A stretch of DNA of 26,219 nt, from positions 1 through 26,219 of the forward strand of contig LSAX01000018.1 in the NCBI GenBank assembly GCA_001557505.1, read 5' to 3'. Source of the DNA: Reticulascus tulasneorum (taxonomy: Eukaryota > Ascomycota > Sordariomycetes > Glomerellales > Reticulascaceae). The notes beneath the pieces were generated by a model that was given only the letters and a program-made list of their open reading frames with translations, searched no databases and was not told where the DNA came from. The translations under genes and the position numbers were made by a program. Numbering within the stretch: the first letter of the stretch is position 1; the number at the start of each line of letters is the position of its first letter. Positions 13,461 through 23,579 of the stretch are shown piece by piece.

Positions 13461-15441
13461 TGTATTTAAGTATAATAATATTACCTTTATTAGGATCTAT
13501 AGTTTCTGGCTTTTTGGTAGAAAAGTTGGTGTAAGTGGGGCACGAATTTTAGGCTGTATAAGTATAATAATTACAACTATATTCGCTATTATTGCATTTT
13601 TTGAAGTAGGTTTTAATAATAATCCAGTATTCTTACATTTATTTAAATGATTAAATAGTGAATCATTTAATATAGTTTGAAGTTTTCAATTTGACAGTTT
13701 AACAGTTTCTATGCTAATTCCTGTCCTAATAATTAGTTCTTTAGTACACATATATTCAATAGGTTATATGAGTAGCGATCCTCATAATCAAAGATTTTTT
13801 AGTTATTTAAGCTTGTTTACTTTTATGATGATAATACTTGTAACAGCTAATAATTATCTATTAATGTTTGTGGGGTGAGAAGGGGTAGGAGTTTGTTCAT
13901 ACCTTTTAGTAAGTTTTTGATTTACTAGAATTGCGGCAAATCAAAGTTCTATGTCTGCTTTTTTAACTAATAGAGTAGGTGATTGTCTTTTAACTATAGG
14001 TATGTTTGCTATATTATGATCTTTAGGTAATTTAGATTATACTCTAGCATTTTCATTGACTCCTTATATTAATGAAAATACTGTTACTATAATAGGAATC
14101 TGTTTATTGATAGGTGCTATGGCTAAAAGTTCTCAAGTAGGTCTTCATGTATGATTACCAATGGCTATGGAAGGTCCTACACCTGTTTCCGCTTTAATAC
14201 ATGCGGCTACTATGGTTACTGCCGGTGTGTATTTATTAATACGTTCATCTCCTTTAATTGAATATAGTTCTACACTATTATTAATATCTTTATGATTAGG
14301 AGCAATTACTACTGTATTTAGTTCTCTAGTAGGTTTATTTCAACAAGATATAAAAAAAATAATTGCTTATTCGACAATGAGTCAATTAGGTATGATGGTT
14401 ATAGCAATAGGTTTATCTTCTTATAATATAGCATTATTTCATTTAATAAATCATGCCTTTTATAAAGGGTTATTGTTTTTAGGTGCAGGTGCTGTTATTC
14501 ATGCTATAGGAGATAATCAAGATCTAAGAAAATATGGAGGATTAATTTCCTTTTTACCTTTAACTTATTCTGTTATATTAATAGCAAGTCTTAGTTTAGT
14601 CGCATTTCCTTTTATGACAGGATTTTTTAGTAAGGATTTTATATTAGAATCTGCTTATGCACAATATCATTACAGTAGTATATCTGTTTATTTTGTAGCA
14701 GTTATAGGTGCTATATTTACTACTTTATACTCTGTAAAAATCTTATATTTAACTTTTATGACTAATCCTAATGGATCTATTAATTATTATAAACATGCTC
14801 ATGAAGGTAATATATATATAAGCTTACCTTTAGTTATATTAGCTATTTTTTCTATATATTTTGGATTTATAACTAAAGATATTTTTATAGGTTTAGGTTC
14901 AGGATTTTTTGGAGACAATAGTATATTCATTCATCCAATGCATGAAATAGCTATAGATACTGAATTTGCTGTACCTATTTTATTTAAATTATCGCCTTTT
15001 TTTTTCACAATTATATTCACAACTATAGCTATTATTTATTCTGAATTTTTACCTCGTCTTGTTTACAATTTTAAATTATCGAAACTAGGTAATTCTATTT
15101 TTGGATTTTTTAATCAAAGATTTTTAGTTGAATTTATTTATAATAAATTTATTGTAAGTCTTATTTTAGAATTAGGAGGTCAAACTACTAAAATTTTAGA
15201 TAAAGGTAGTATAGAAAGTATAGGCCCCTTTGGATTAGAAAAAATTTCTATTAAAATAAGTAAAATTATTTCTGGTTTAAATATGGGTATAGTTACTAAT
15301 TATGCTTTATATATTTTAATAGGATTTATTGGATATACTTCTATGTACTATTCTTTTATTGAGGACTTAAATATACCATCTTTAATTTTATTTTTTTCTA
15401 TAATTTCTATATTATTTTTTAATTTGAAATTTGAAAAGTAA
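13460..15441 (+). pseudogene. nad5: nad5 copy with a one-base frameshift
   Basis: The run of T at 13511-13515 has five bases where the intact copy has six. Translation from the ATG at 13460 therefore shifts after codon 18 or 19 and stops at about codon 25. Downstream of the run the sequence reads as the full remaining ND5 in one frame, to the TAA at 15439-15441. A single homopolymer loss with the rest intact looks more like a sequencing or consensus error than decay, but as written the copy is disrupted. The intact version is at 10789-12771. Confidence 0.85.
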
Positions 15442-15764
15442 AATTAAACTTTTTTTTTAATTGTCTAATAAATTGGGTAATTATTACCATAAAATAATTG
15501 TTAATAATGCAAAAATATATTAATCTCTAGAAATATTAGTGATGGTTATGATCAAATATCTGACAATCAAAAACAAAATAAAAATAAGCTACTTTGTTTT
15601 TAAAATTATATATATATATTATAGTTTATATTTTACTAAATTATATACTTATTTGTACATTATACTAAAATTAATTATATTCTAATATATTTTTCTATTA
15701 ATCTGATTTAAGAATCTCAATAGTATACAAATAAGTATAAAATCTTTCCACAAATTAATATACC
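15442..15764. other. nad5-cob intergenic region
   Basis: This is an AT-rich noncoding leader of cob with no tRNA or open frame of note. It holds a 14-bp inverted repeat described separately and a TA-repeat near 15608-15620. Confidence 0.6.
15644..15739. repeat. 14-bp perfect inverted repeat upstream of cob
   Basis: TATACTTATTTGTA at 15644-15657 is matched by TACAAATAAGTATA at 15726-15739, with 68 bases between. The distal half ends 25 bases before the cob ATG. It could fold the 5' leader of cob mRNA or be chance in AT-rich DNA. The mirror copy is at 10492-10587. Confidence 0.6.
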
Positions 15765-16928
15765 ATGAGAATATTTAAAAGTCACCCTTTATTAAAGTTA
15801 GTTAATTCTTATCTAATAGATGCATCACAACCCAGTAATATAAGTTATCTTTGAAATTTTGGTTCTTTACTTGCAGTTTGTTTAGGTATACAAATTGTAA
15901 CTGGAGTTACTTTAGCTATGCATTATAACCCTAATGTGTTAGAAGCATTTAATTCTATAGAACATATAATGCGGGATGTAAATAATGGATGATTAATACG
16001 GTACCTTCATAGTAACACAGCTTCAGCTTTCTTTTTTCTAGTTTATTTACACATGGGAAGAGGTATTTATTATGGTTCATATAGAGCTCCAAGAACATTA
16101 GTTTGAGTTTTAGGTACAATAATATTTTTAGCTATGATAATAACAGGATTTTTAGGTTATGTTCTTCCATATGGTCAAATGTCATTATGAGGAGCAACAG
16201 TTATTACTAATCTTATAAGTGCTGTACCTTGAATTGGTCAAGATATAGTTGAGTTTATATGAGGAGGTTTTTCTGTAAATAATGCAACGTTAAATAGATT
16301 TTTTGCTTTACATTTTGTATTGCCTTTTGTATTAGCTGCTTTAGTGCTAATGCATTTAATAGCTCTTCACGATGTTGCAGGATCAAGTAACCCTTTAGGT
16401 ATATCAGGTAATTACGATAGATTACCTTTTGCTCCTTATTATTTATTTAAAGATTTAATTACAGTCTTTGCATTCATTTTCTTCTTAAGTATATTTGTCT
16501 TTTTTATGCCTAATGTTTTAGGAGATAGCGATAACTATATAATGGCTAACCCTATGCAAACACCTCCTGCTATAGTACCTGAGTGATATCTTTTACCTTT
16601 TTATGCTATATTAAGATCTATACCAAATAAATTATTAGGAGTTATTGCTATGATTAGTTCTATACTAATTATATTGATTTTACCTGTCTCAGATTTAGGT
16701 AAAACAAAAGGTTTACAGTTTAGACCTTTAAGTAAAGCAATGTTCTGAGTATTTATTGCAAATTTCTTATTATTATTGCAATTAGGGGCTAAACATGTTG
16801 AATCACCATTTATAGAATTAGGGCAAATTAGTACAGCTTTATATTTTAGTTATTTTGTTATTATAGTACCTGCAGTAAGTTTATATGAAAATGTTCTTAT
16901 TAATCTAGTTAATTTAGAAAATAAGTAG
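15765..16928 (+). CDS. cob: Cytochrome b
   Basis: This is the core catalytic subunit of complex III. It carries two b-type haems across the inner membrane and forms the quinol and quinone sites. The protein has 387 residues, the normal size. Histidines 82 and 96 ([20 protein letters not shown]) and 183 and 197 ([20 protein letters not shown]) are the haem ligands, at the same numbers as in yeast. PEWY in [14 protein letters not shown] is the Qo-site motif. TGA encodes most Trp residues, which splits the gene under the standard code. Two Arg codons are CGG, rare here. The start ATG begins [14 protein letters not shown], as in other fungi. The stop is TAG, and trnC follows after 104 bases. Confidence 0.98.
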
Positions 16929-17032
16929 AATTTTTATTCTAGATATACTTGGGTATACTAACATTATTCTAATTTTATTTTTAATAAAAATATTCAAATA
17001 ATTTTGTTTTAATTATTTTTTCAATAAAATAC

Positions 17033-17102
17033 AGATTATGAAGTAGATGGTCTGCACTTTGACTGCAAATCTTTAGTAAGAGGTTCGATTCCTCCATAAT
17101 CT
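17033..17102 (+). tRNA. trnC(gca): tRNA-Cys (GCA)
   Basis: The acceptor AGATTAT/ATAATCT is perfect, the D-stem GTAG/CTGC surrounds a short loop with GG, and the T-arm is GAGG/CCTC around TTCGATT. Loop CTGCAAA gives anticodon GCA, and the D-to-anticodon and variable-loop spacings are normal. The anticodon stem is poor: only the two pairs next to the loop form, followed by T-T oppositions. An alternative fold (TGCA-CTTTGAC-TGCA, anticodon UUG, Gln) has a better stem but impossible spacing. The position between cob and cox1 is where trnC lies in Sordariomycete genomes, which supports Cys. Confidence 0.75.
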
Positions 17103-17336
17103 TATCTTTTACTGTTAAAATCTTTTTTAACTTTTATGGGACAATAGCTTTAGAAAAAAAGCAAGTCGTTTGACAAACGATTCAGGTCTCCATATCACCT
17201 TTTTTAGGGTAAAAGATACAATTTATATATATATATCGTGAATAAAAAGAAAATACGTTTACATATACATATATCAATACTTATAAGTGGTTCCACAACT
17301 CGATAGAGATAATATTTTTAATTTTAAATTTTTAAC
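17103..17336. other. Leader region of orf224
   Basis: This is a noncoding region between trnC and orf224. It contains the hairpin TCGTTT-GAC-AAACGA at 17166-17180 (mirror 9051-9065), the 15-base motif CCTTTTTTAGGGTAA at 17198-17212 that recurs at the nad4 start, and a TA-repeat at about 17224-17236. No promoter could be identified with confidence. Confidence 0.5.
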
Positions 17337-18011
17337 ATGACAAACTTTTTTATTACAAACGAAATTTACATTACAACTATAGGATTAAAAGTCGACAACT
17401 TCGACATAATGCCTATATTTATTTTATTATGCAGTATTATTATCATTCTTATTCAGAGTTTTATAGTATCCGTGTTAATTTGAATGACATTATTTGGTGG
17501 TTTATATCTTGTATCTTTAACTGATGAAGATGGTTATATTACTCGTGATGGTTGTTTAGCCAACCAAGTAACTGAGTCAAGAAGCGATAAAGAAGAAGAT
17601 GATGAATTAATTCGTAAATTAATTAATCAACTAAATTCTGATTCGACTAGCCGTAGTCACAAAACTGTTTATTCACAAAATTGAGGTGAAAATATGTTAA
17701 GTTCAAAAGAAGTATACAGACTTGCGTGTGCCGCAAAATTAGCTATGAGTTCAGGGGATCCTCGAACTTTAGGCTGGTCTATTGAGTATAGACCTTTTAA
17801 GATTAGAAACCGTGGACTTGAGCCTAGGATATTTCCTTTAAGAAATAAAGAAAAACCTATTTATATTAGTAAAGATTTAGTTAATATAGCTAAAGAATTT
17901 AAATTAAGTAGAGGAGCAGATATTTTTGGAACAGAAGCTTGAAGTAATGAAAGTGAATTAAAAAATAGAATTAACGATTTACAAACTCAATTAGGTAATT
18001 CTAGAAGATAA
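17337..18011 (+). CDS. Unrecognised membrane-anchored protein, 224 codons (orf224)
   Basis: I do not recognise this protein. Residues 1-23 are moderately polar. Residues 24-61 are strongly hydrophobic, long enough for one or two membrane passes (IMPIFILLCSIIIILIQ, then SFIVSVLIWMTLFGG). Residues 62-118 are acidic and polar with a KEEDDELIRKLINQLN helix. Residues 119-201 look like a compact soluble domain with several Arg, Pro and Gly residues (SGDPRTLGWSIEYRPF, NRGLEPRIFPLRN). The last 20 residues are helix-forming. Three Trp codons are TGA and one is TGG, so the gene is read with the mitochondrial code. About a third of Arg codons are CGN, somewhat more than in the neighbours. The frame is intact in both arms. 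It occupies the space between trnC and cox1. It has no copper-binding or membrane pattern of COX2 and is not an rps3, LAGLIDADG or GIY-YIG protein by eye. Confidence 0.78.
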
Positions 18012-18038
18012 TTTTTTGTTTATATACAAGTTGGAAAT

Positions 18039-18061
18039 GAAATTAAATTTAATTTAATTTC
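18039..18061. repeat. 9-bp hairpin after orf224
   Basis: GAAATTAAA pairs with TTTAATTTC around a five-base loop. It starts 28 bases after the orf224 stop and ends three bases before the tRNA-like element. It may mark the 3' end of the orf224 transcript. The mirror copy is at 8170-8192. Confidence 0.6.
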
Positions 18062-18064
18062 AAA

Positions 18065-18142
18065 AATTATGAATATAAAAGGTAAATATTCTTAAATATT
18101 GTATTATCAATAATGAACATGAGGTTCGATTCCTCCATAATT
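18065..18142 (+). ncRNA. tRNA-like element sharing the trnC 3' end
   Basis: The acceptor strands AATTATG and CATAATT pair fully. A D-arm ATAT/ATAT has GG in its loop. The T-arm plus 3' acceptor (21 bases, 18121-18141) is identical to that of trnC (17080-17100). The first acceptor pair is A-T where trnC has G-C, so the pairing has been kept while the sequence changed. The middle is about 10 bases longer than in trnC. A possible anticodon stem ATTGT/ATAAT gives loop ATTATCA and anticodon UAU, but it lies too far from the D-arm. A 6-base loop fold, TATTG/CAATA, is stronger. It is best seen as a tRNA-derived element, possibly a processing signal for the cox1 5' end, rather than a proven tRNA. Confidence 0.55.
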
Positions 18143-18203
18143 AATTTGATTATTCTCTAATTTAATTAGATTCCTAACTTTTAATACTAATTACTTTATT
18201 TAC

Positions 18204-18227
18204 TTTTTATAATAATGATTATAAAAA
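18204..18227. repeat. 10-bp hairpin upstream of cox1
   Basis: TTTTTATAAT pairs with ATTATAAAAA around a four-base loop, 84 bases before the cox1 ATG. It is a likely stem-loop in the cox1 leader. The mirror copy is at 8004-8027. Confidence 0.6.
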
Positions 18228-18311
18228 AATAGAAGTAAAACATTCTTTGATTGTACAATACAATTAATAAATAAATACGTGAAAGAAAATCAAGAAAATA
18301 GGTATTTAGCT

Positions 18312-19943
<1,632 letters not shown>

Positions 19944-20266
19944 ATAATAATTGACCATATAGAAGATTTAAGAAGTATAATATTTAAAAATTATGTAACT
20001 TTTTTTTATGATTTATATAAAATACAATTAAATGTATTAATTGTAAATAAAATAAGGAGTGTAATGAGTCCCATAACGGAACCAAAAAGTAATTTTTCTT
20101 CATAAGACTAATTGTCTAAATATTAAATAAAAAAGAAAAATGATGGAAGGTTTATGAAAAAACAGGTAAAGAAAATTTAGAATATAGAGCTGAAACAATG
20201 CTAACTAAATTAGAACAACTTGAAAATAGATTAGACGAAAAATCTGCTTATTATATAAAAATAATA
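19944..20266. other. cox1-trnR gap
   Basis: This AT-rich gap has no known gene. The first 170 bases hold nothing recognisable apart from a 13-codon ATG frame at 20064-20105. The second half holds an ATG-less 55-codon frame that is listed separately. Confidence 0.5.
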
Positions 20267-20287
20267 TTCTTATTAGCTCAAAGGTAG
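20120..20287 (+). other. ATG-less 55-codon frame with coiled-coil character, overlapping trnR
   Basis: After an in-frame stop at 20117-20119 the frame reads 55 codons to the TAG at 20285-20287, which lies inside the D-arm of trnR. It includes one TGA Trp and has KVYEKTGKENLEYRAET followed by LTKLEQLENRLDEK, a leucine-spaced charged helix typical of a coiled coil. There is no ATG start; ATA at 20120 would be needed, or the in-frame internal Met at about residue 28. It may be the 3' remnant of a gene, a short gene with an unusual start, or chance. The same frame is present in the left arm on the minus strand. Confidence 0.35.
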
Positions 20288-20337
20288 AGCAGAATACTTC
20301 TAATATTCCGATTTTAGTTCGAATCTAGAATAAGAAA
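20267..20337 (+). tRNA. trnR(ucu): tRNA-Arg (UCU)
   Basis: The cloverleaf is complete. The acceptor is TTCTTAT/ATAAGAA with discriminator A, and the D-arm is GCTC/GAGC with GG in the loop. The anticodon stem is GAATA/TATTC with loop CTTCTAA (anticodon TCT), and the T-stem is TTTAG/CTAGA with loop TTCGAAT. It reads AGA and AGG, the main Arg codons of these genes. The position between cox1 and nad1 is the usual one. Confidence 0.95.
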
Positions 20338-20354
20338 GTCTATTTTTATTTAAT

Positions 20355-20392
20355 TATTTTAGTTATTTAAAGTAAAATAAATAACTAAAATA
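20355..20392. repeat. 15-bp perfect stem-loop upstream of nad1
   Basis: TATTTTAGTTATTTA at 20355-20369 pairs with its exact reverse complement at 20378-20392 around an 8-base loop. It starts 18 bases after trnR. This is the strongest small hairpin in the window. It is followed at 20413-20429 by a run of 8 A and 9 T, where the left arm has one base more. Confidence 0.75.
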
Positions 20393-20565
20393 GGATATAC
20401 TTAGTCATAAGATAAAAAAAATTTTTTTTTATTACTTTAATTTAAAGTTTTGTATTTTTATTCAATAATTAAATAAACTCAAAAATGTAAAATTATAGTT
20501 ATTTGTTATTACTTGCTTTTATTATTAAGTAATTATAATATAAAAACCTTTATTTTTTATAATTA

Positions 20566-21672
20566 ATGTTTTATGTATCTACTTTATTATCTATATTTGA
20601 AGTAATTTTATTAATGCTGCCCGCTTTATTAGCAGTCGCTTTTATAACAGTTGCTGAAAGAAAAACAATGGCAAGTATGCAAAGAAGATTAGGACCTAAC
20701 GCTGTAGGATATTATGGTTTATTACAAGCTTTTGCGGACGCATTAAAATTAATACTTAAAGAGTATGTAGCACCAACTCAATCAAATACTATACTTTTTT
20801 TTTTAGGTCCTATAATAACTTTGGCTTTCGCATTGCTTGGGTATGGAGTAATACCTTATGGTCCTGGTTTAACTTTGAATGATTTAGAATTAGGTATATT
20901 ATACATGTTAGCGGTTTCATCTATATCTACTTATGGTATACTATTAGCCGGATGAAGTGCTAACAGTAAATATGCTTTTTTAGGTTCTCTTAGAAGTACA
21001 GCTCAATTAATTAGTTATGAATTAGTCTTAAGTTCAGCTATACTATTAATAATTATGATTACAGGTAGTTTAAATTTAAATATAAATATACAAACTCAAA
21101 AAGCAGTATGGCTTATATTACCTATATTCCCTATTTTCTTAATATTTTTTATAGGTTCTGTAGCGGAAACAAACAGAGCCCCATTTGATTTAGCTGAAGC
21201 GGAATCTGAATTAGTTAGTGGATTTATGACAGAGCACGCTGCAGTAATATTTGTGTTTTTTTTTTTAGCTGAATACGCCAGTATATTACTAATGTGTATA
21301 TTAACTAGTATATTGTTTTTAGGTGGTTATTTATTAGATTTTAACTTAATGTATTGATTTAATTTAATAAATAATTTATGAGCTTATATGTTTGATCTAA
21401 AATGAACAATATCTTCTGAATACTTTAATGTAAAAAATATATTTATTAGTTTTACTGAAAGTGGCCTATATTCTGGGCTAATTTTAGGATTAAAAAGTTC
21501 TATTTTTGTTTTTATTTTTATATGAGTAAGAGCTTCGTTTCCTAGAATACGTTTTGATCAATTAATGTCTTTTTGTTGAACAGTCTTATTACCGCTATTA
21601 TTTGCTTTTATTATAATATTACCTTGTACTTTATATGCTTTTAATATATTTATTTTAAATATAGCTATATAA
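20566..21672 (+). CDS. nad1: NADH dehydrogenase subunit 1 (ND1)
   Basis: This is a membrane subunit of complex I that forms the heel and part of the quinone-binding cavity. The protein has 368 residues, within the fungal range. The conserved matrix loops are present: AERKTMASMQRRLGPNAVG near residues 30-48 and AETNRAPFDLAEAESELVSGF near 205-225. They carry the acidic and Arg residues that face the quinone channel. It has about eight hydrophobic helices. The ATG gives MFYVSTLLSIFEVI, with no alternative close by. Both TGA and one TGG encode Trp. nad4 follows after 182 bases. Confidence 0.97.
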
Positions 21673-21840
21673 AAATCTTTTTAACCTCTTGTTTATATTA
21701 TCATAATTTCCTATTATATGATGAAAATATATATTATAATATTTAAAAGTTATTTTTTAGATATAAATTTATATCTAGTTTTTATCTTATTTTTCTAGAA
21801 TAAAATTATTTATATATAAGATGACTTTTTAAATAGTTAT

Positions 21841-21855
21841 CCTTTTTTAGGGTAA
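21841..21855 (+). promoter_or_regulatory. 15-base motif at the nad4 start, repeated upstream of orf224
   Basis: CCTTTTTTAGGGTAA occurs here, abutting the nad4 ATG, and again at 17198-17212, 124 bases before the orf224 ATG. Mirror copies are at 4373-4387 and 9019-9033. An identical 15-mer containing GGG is unlikely by chance in such AT-rich DNA. It may be a transcription, processing or translation-activator site. The function is unproven. Confidence 0.4.
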
Positions 21856-23318
21856 TGTTATTATCTCTCTTACTTATTATACCTATACTAGGTATATTTT
21901 TAATTTGTAGTGTCACCTCTTATGAAAAAGAAGCCCAAAATATTTTATTATATAAAAAAATAAGTTTAATAACTTCAAGTTTGAATTTAATTTTATCTTT
22001 TATAATATTTATTTTTTTTAATTCAAGTAGTAACCAATTCCAATTTGTACAAGAACATTATAATGTACAATTATTTGATATTTATTTAGGAATAGACGGA
22101 ATATCTGTATATTTTGTATTATTGACAACAATAATAATACCAATAGCTTTATTATCAAACTGAAATTCAATAAAAGAAAATGTGAAATTTTATTTAGTAA
22201 CTGTACTATTATTAGAAACATTGTTATTAGCTGTGTTTTTAGTATTAGATATACTTTTATTTTATATATTTTTTGAAAGTATACTTCCTCCTTTATTTTT
22301 ATTAATAGGTTTATTTGGATCTGGTAATAAAGTAAGAGCAAGTTATTATTTTTTCTTATATACATTGTGAGGATCTTTATTTTTGCTATTATCTATTTTA
22401 GCTATGTTCTCAATAATGGGAACAACAGATTTTGATGCTTTATTTAAAACTAACTTTGATTATACTACACAGTTCTTTTTATTCACTGGTATTTTTATAG
22501 CATTTGCTGTAAAAACTCCTACAATATTTTTAAACAATTGATTATTAAAAGCTCATGTGGAATCGCCATTAGGTGGAAGTATTATACTTGCTGGTATTGT
22601 TTTAAAATTAAGTTTATATGGTATTTTTAGACTAATTTTACCCATATTACCTAAGGCCTCATTGGATTTTACATTTTTTATATATACTATAGGAGTTATT
22701 ACTATAATATATGCAAGTTTTAGTACATTAAGAACTGTAGATGTTAAGGAATTAATTGCCTATAGCTCTGTATCTCATGCAGCAGTATATTTAATAGGAG
22801 CATTTAGTAACACAATTCAAGGAATAGAAGGAAGTATAGTTTTAGGGTTAGCTCATGGATTTGTATCTAGTGGTTTATTTATATGCGCTGGAGGTATATT
22901 ATACGACAGATCTGGGACTAGAATGATATACTCTTATAGAGGAATAGCTCAACTTATGCCTTTATTCTCTATACTTTTCTTTATATTATCTTTAGGAAAT
23001 TGTGGGGCTCCTTTAACATTAAATTTTATAGGAGAATTTATGTCTCTTTACGGTATGGTAGAAAAATTACCAGTATTAGGTTTTTTTGGATGTACCTCTA
23101 TAATATTTTCGGCTGCGTATACTATATATATGTTTAATAGAATAACATTTGGAGGTTCATTTACTAAATTTTTTGAAGAAAATATATTTGACACAAATAA
23201 AAGAGAATTTTTACTATTATTCGTATTAGTATTATTTACTGTTATATTAGGTATATATCCTTCTTTGATTTTAGATACTTTACATTATTCTGCCCTTAAT
23301 TTAATATATAATTATTAG
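21855..23318 (+). CDS. nad4: NADH dehydrogenase subunit 4 (ND4)
   Basis: This is an antiporter-like proton-pumping subunit of complex I, 487 residues, normal for fungi. In order it has a hydrophobic N-terminus, FFESILPPLFLLIGLFGSGNKVRASYYFF with the conserved Glu (about residues 138-165), KAHVESPLGGSIILAGIVLKL (around 232) with the conserved Lys and His, and SHAAVYLIGAFS and LAHGFVSSGLFI further on. TGA Trp codons at 22161 and 22368 break it under the standard code. The start ATG at 21855 shares its A with the motif CCTTTTTTAGGGTAA (21841-21855). atp8 follows after 96 bases. Confidence 0.97.
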
Positions 23319-23414
23319 ATTAAAGAACTTATGGATTTAGATTTTAGTTTTATATCTAACGTTAATACTATCATTATTTTGGAGTATTTAATAAAAAATT
23401 TTTTAATATAAATA

Positions 23415-23579
23415 ATGCCTCAATTAGTACCTTTTTATTTTGTAAATGAAATAGTTTTTGCTTTCGTTATAATTGTATCTCTTTTATATATATTATCTAA
23501 ATATATATTACCAAGAATAATTTTCTTATTTTTATCTCGTACTTTCATAAAAGAATTATGAGACGAATTCCGTAATTAA
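23415..23579 (+). CDS. atp8: ATP synthase Fo subunit 8 (ATP8)
   Basis: This is a small Fo stator subunit of the inner membrane, 54 residues. It has the fungal start MPQLVPFYFVNE, one transmembrane helix (about residues 14-36) and a basic tail (SRTFIKELWDEFRN). One TGA encodes Trp49. The length is at the upper end of the usual fungal 48-55 residues. It precedes atp6, as in most fungi, but 348 noncoding bases separate them. Confidence 0.95.

Noticed and set aside
17033..17102. tRNA-Gln (UUG) reading of the tRNA after cob
   Set aside because: The stem TGCA/TGCA around CTTTGAC is good, but it overlaps the D-stem and leaves an overlong variable region. Spacing and gene order favour tRNA-Cys.
17337..18011. 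orf224 as cox2, because it lies among core genes and has an N-terminal membrane segment
   Set aside because: It lacks the two-helix hairpin, the CuA-binding Cys/His/Glu/Met motif and any COX2-like stretch, so it is left unnamed.
17337..18011. Foreign origin of orf224 from its CGN Arg codons
   Set aside because: CGN codons also occur in cob, nad5, atp6 and atp8, so the bias is too weak to support transfer by itself.
18225..18311. N-terminal extension of cox1 from a non-ATG start
   Set aside because: The frame is open, but there is no ATG, and the ATG at 18312 gives the normal COX1 length.
20064..20105. 13-codon ATG frame after cox1 joined to the following 55-codon frame
   Set aside because: Stops in all three frames separate the two, and no single indel would join them.
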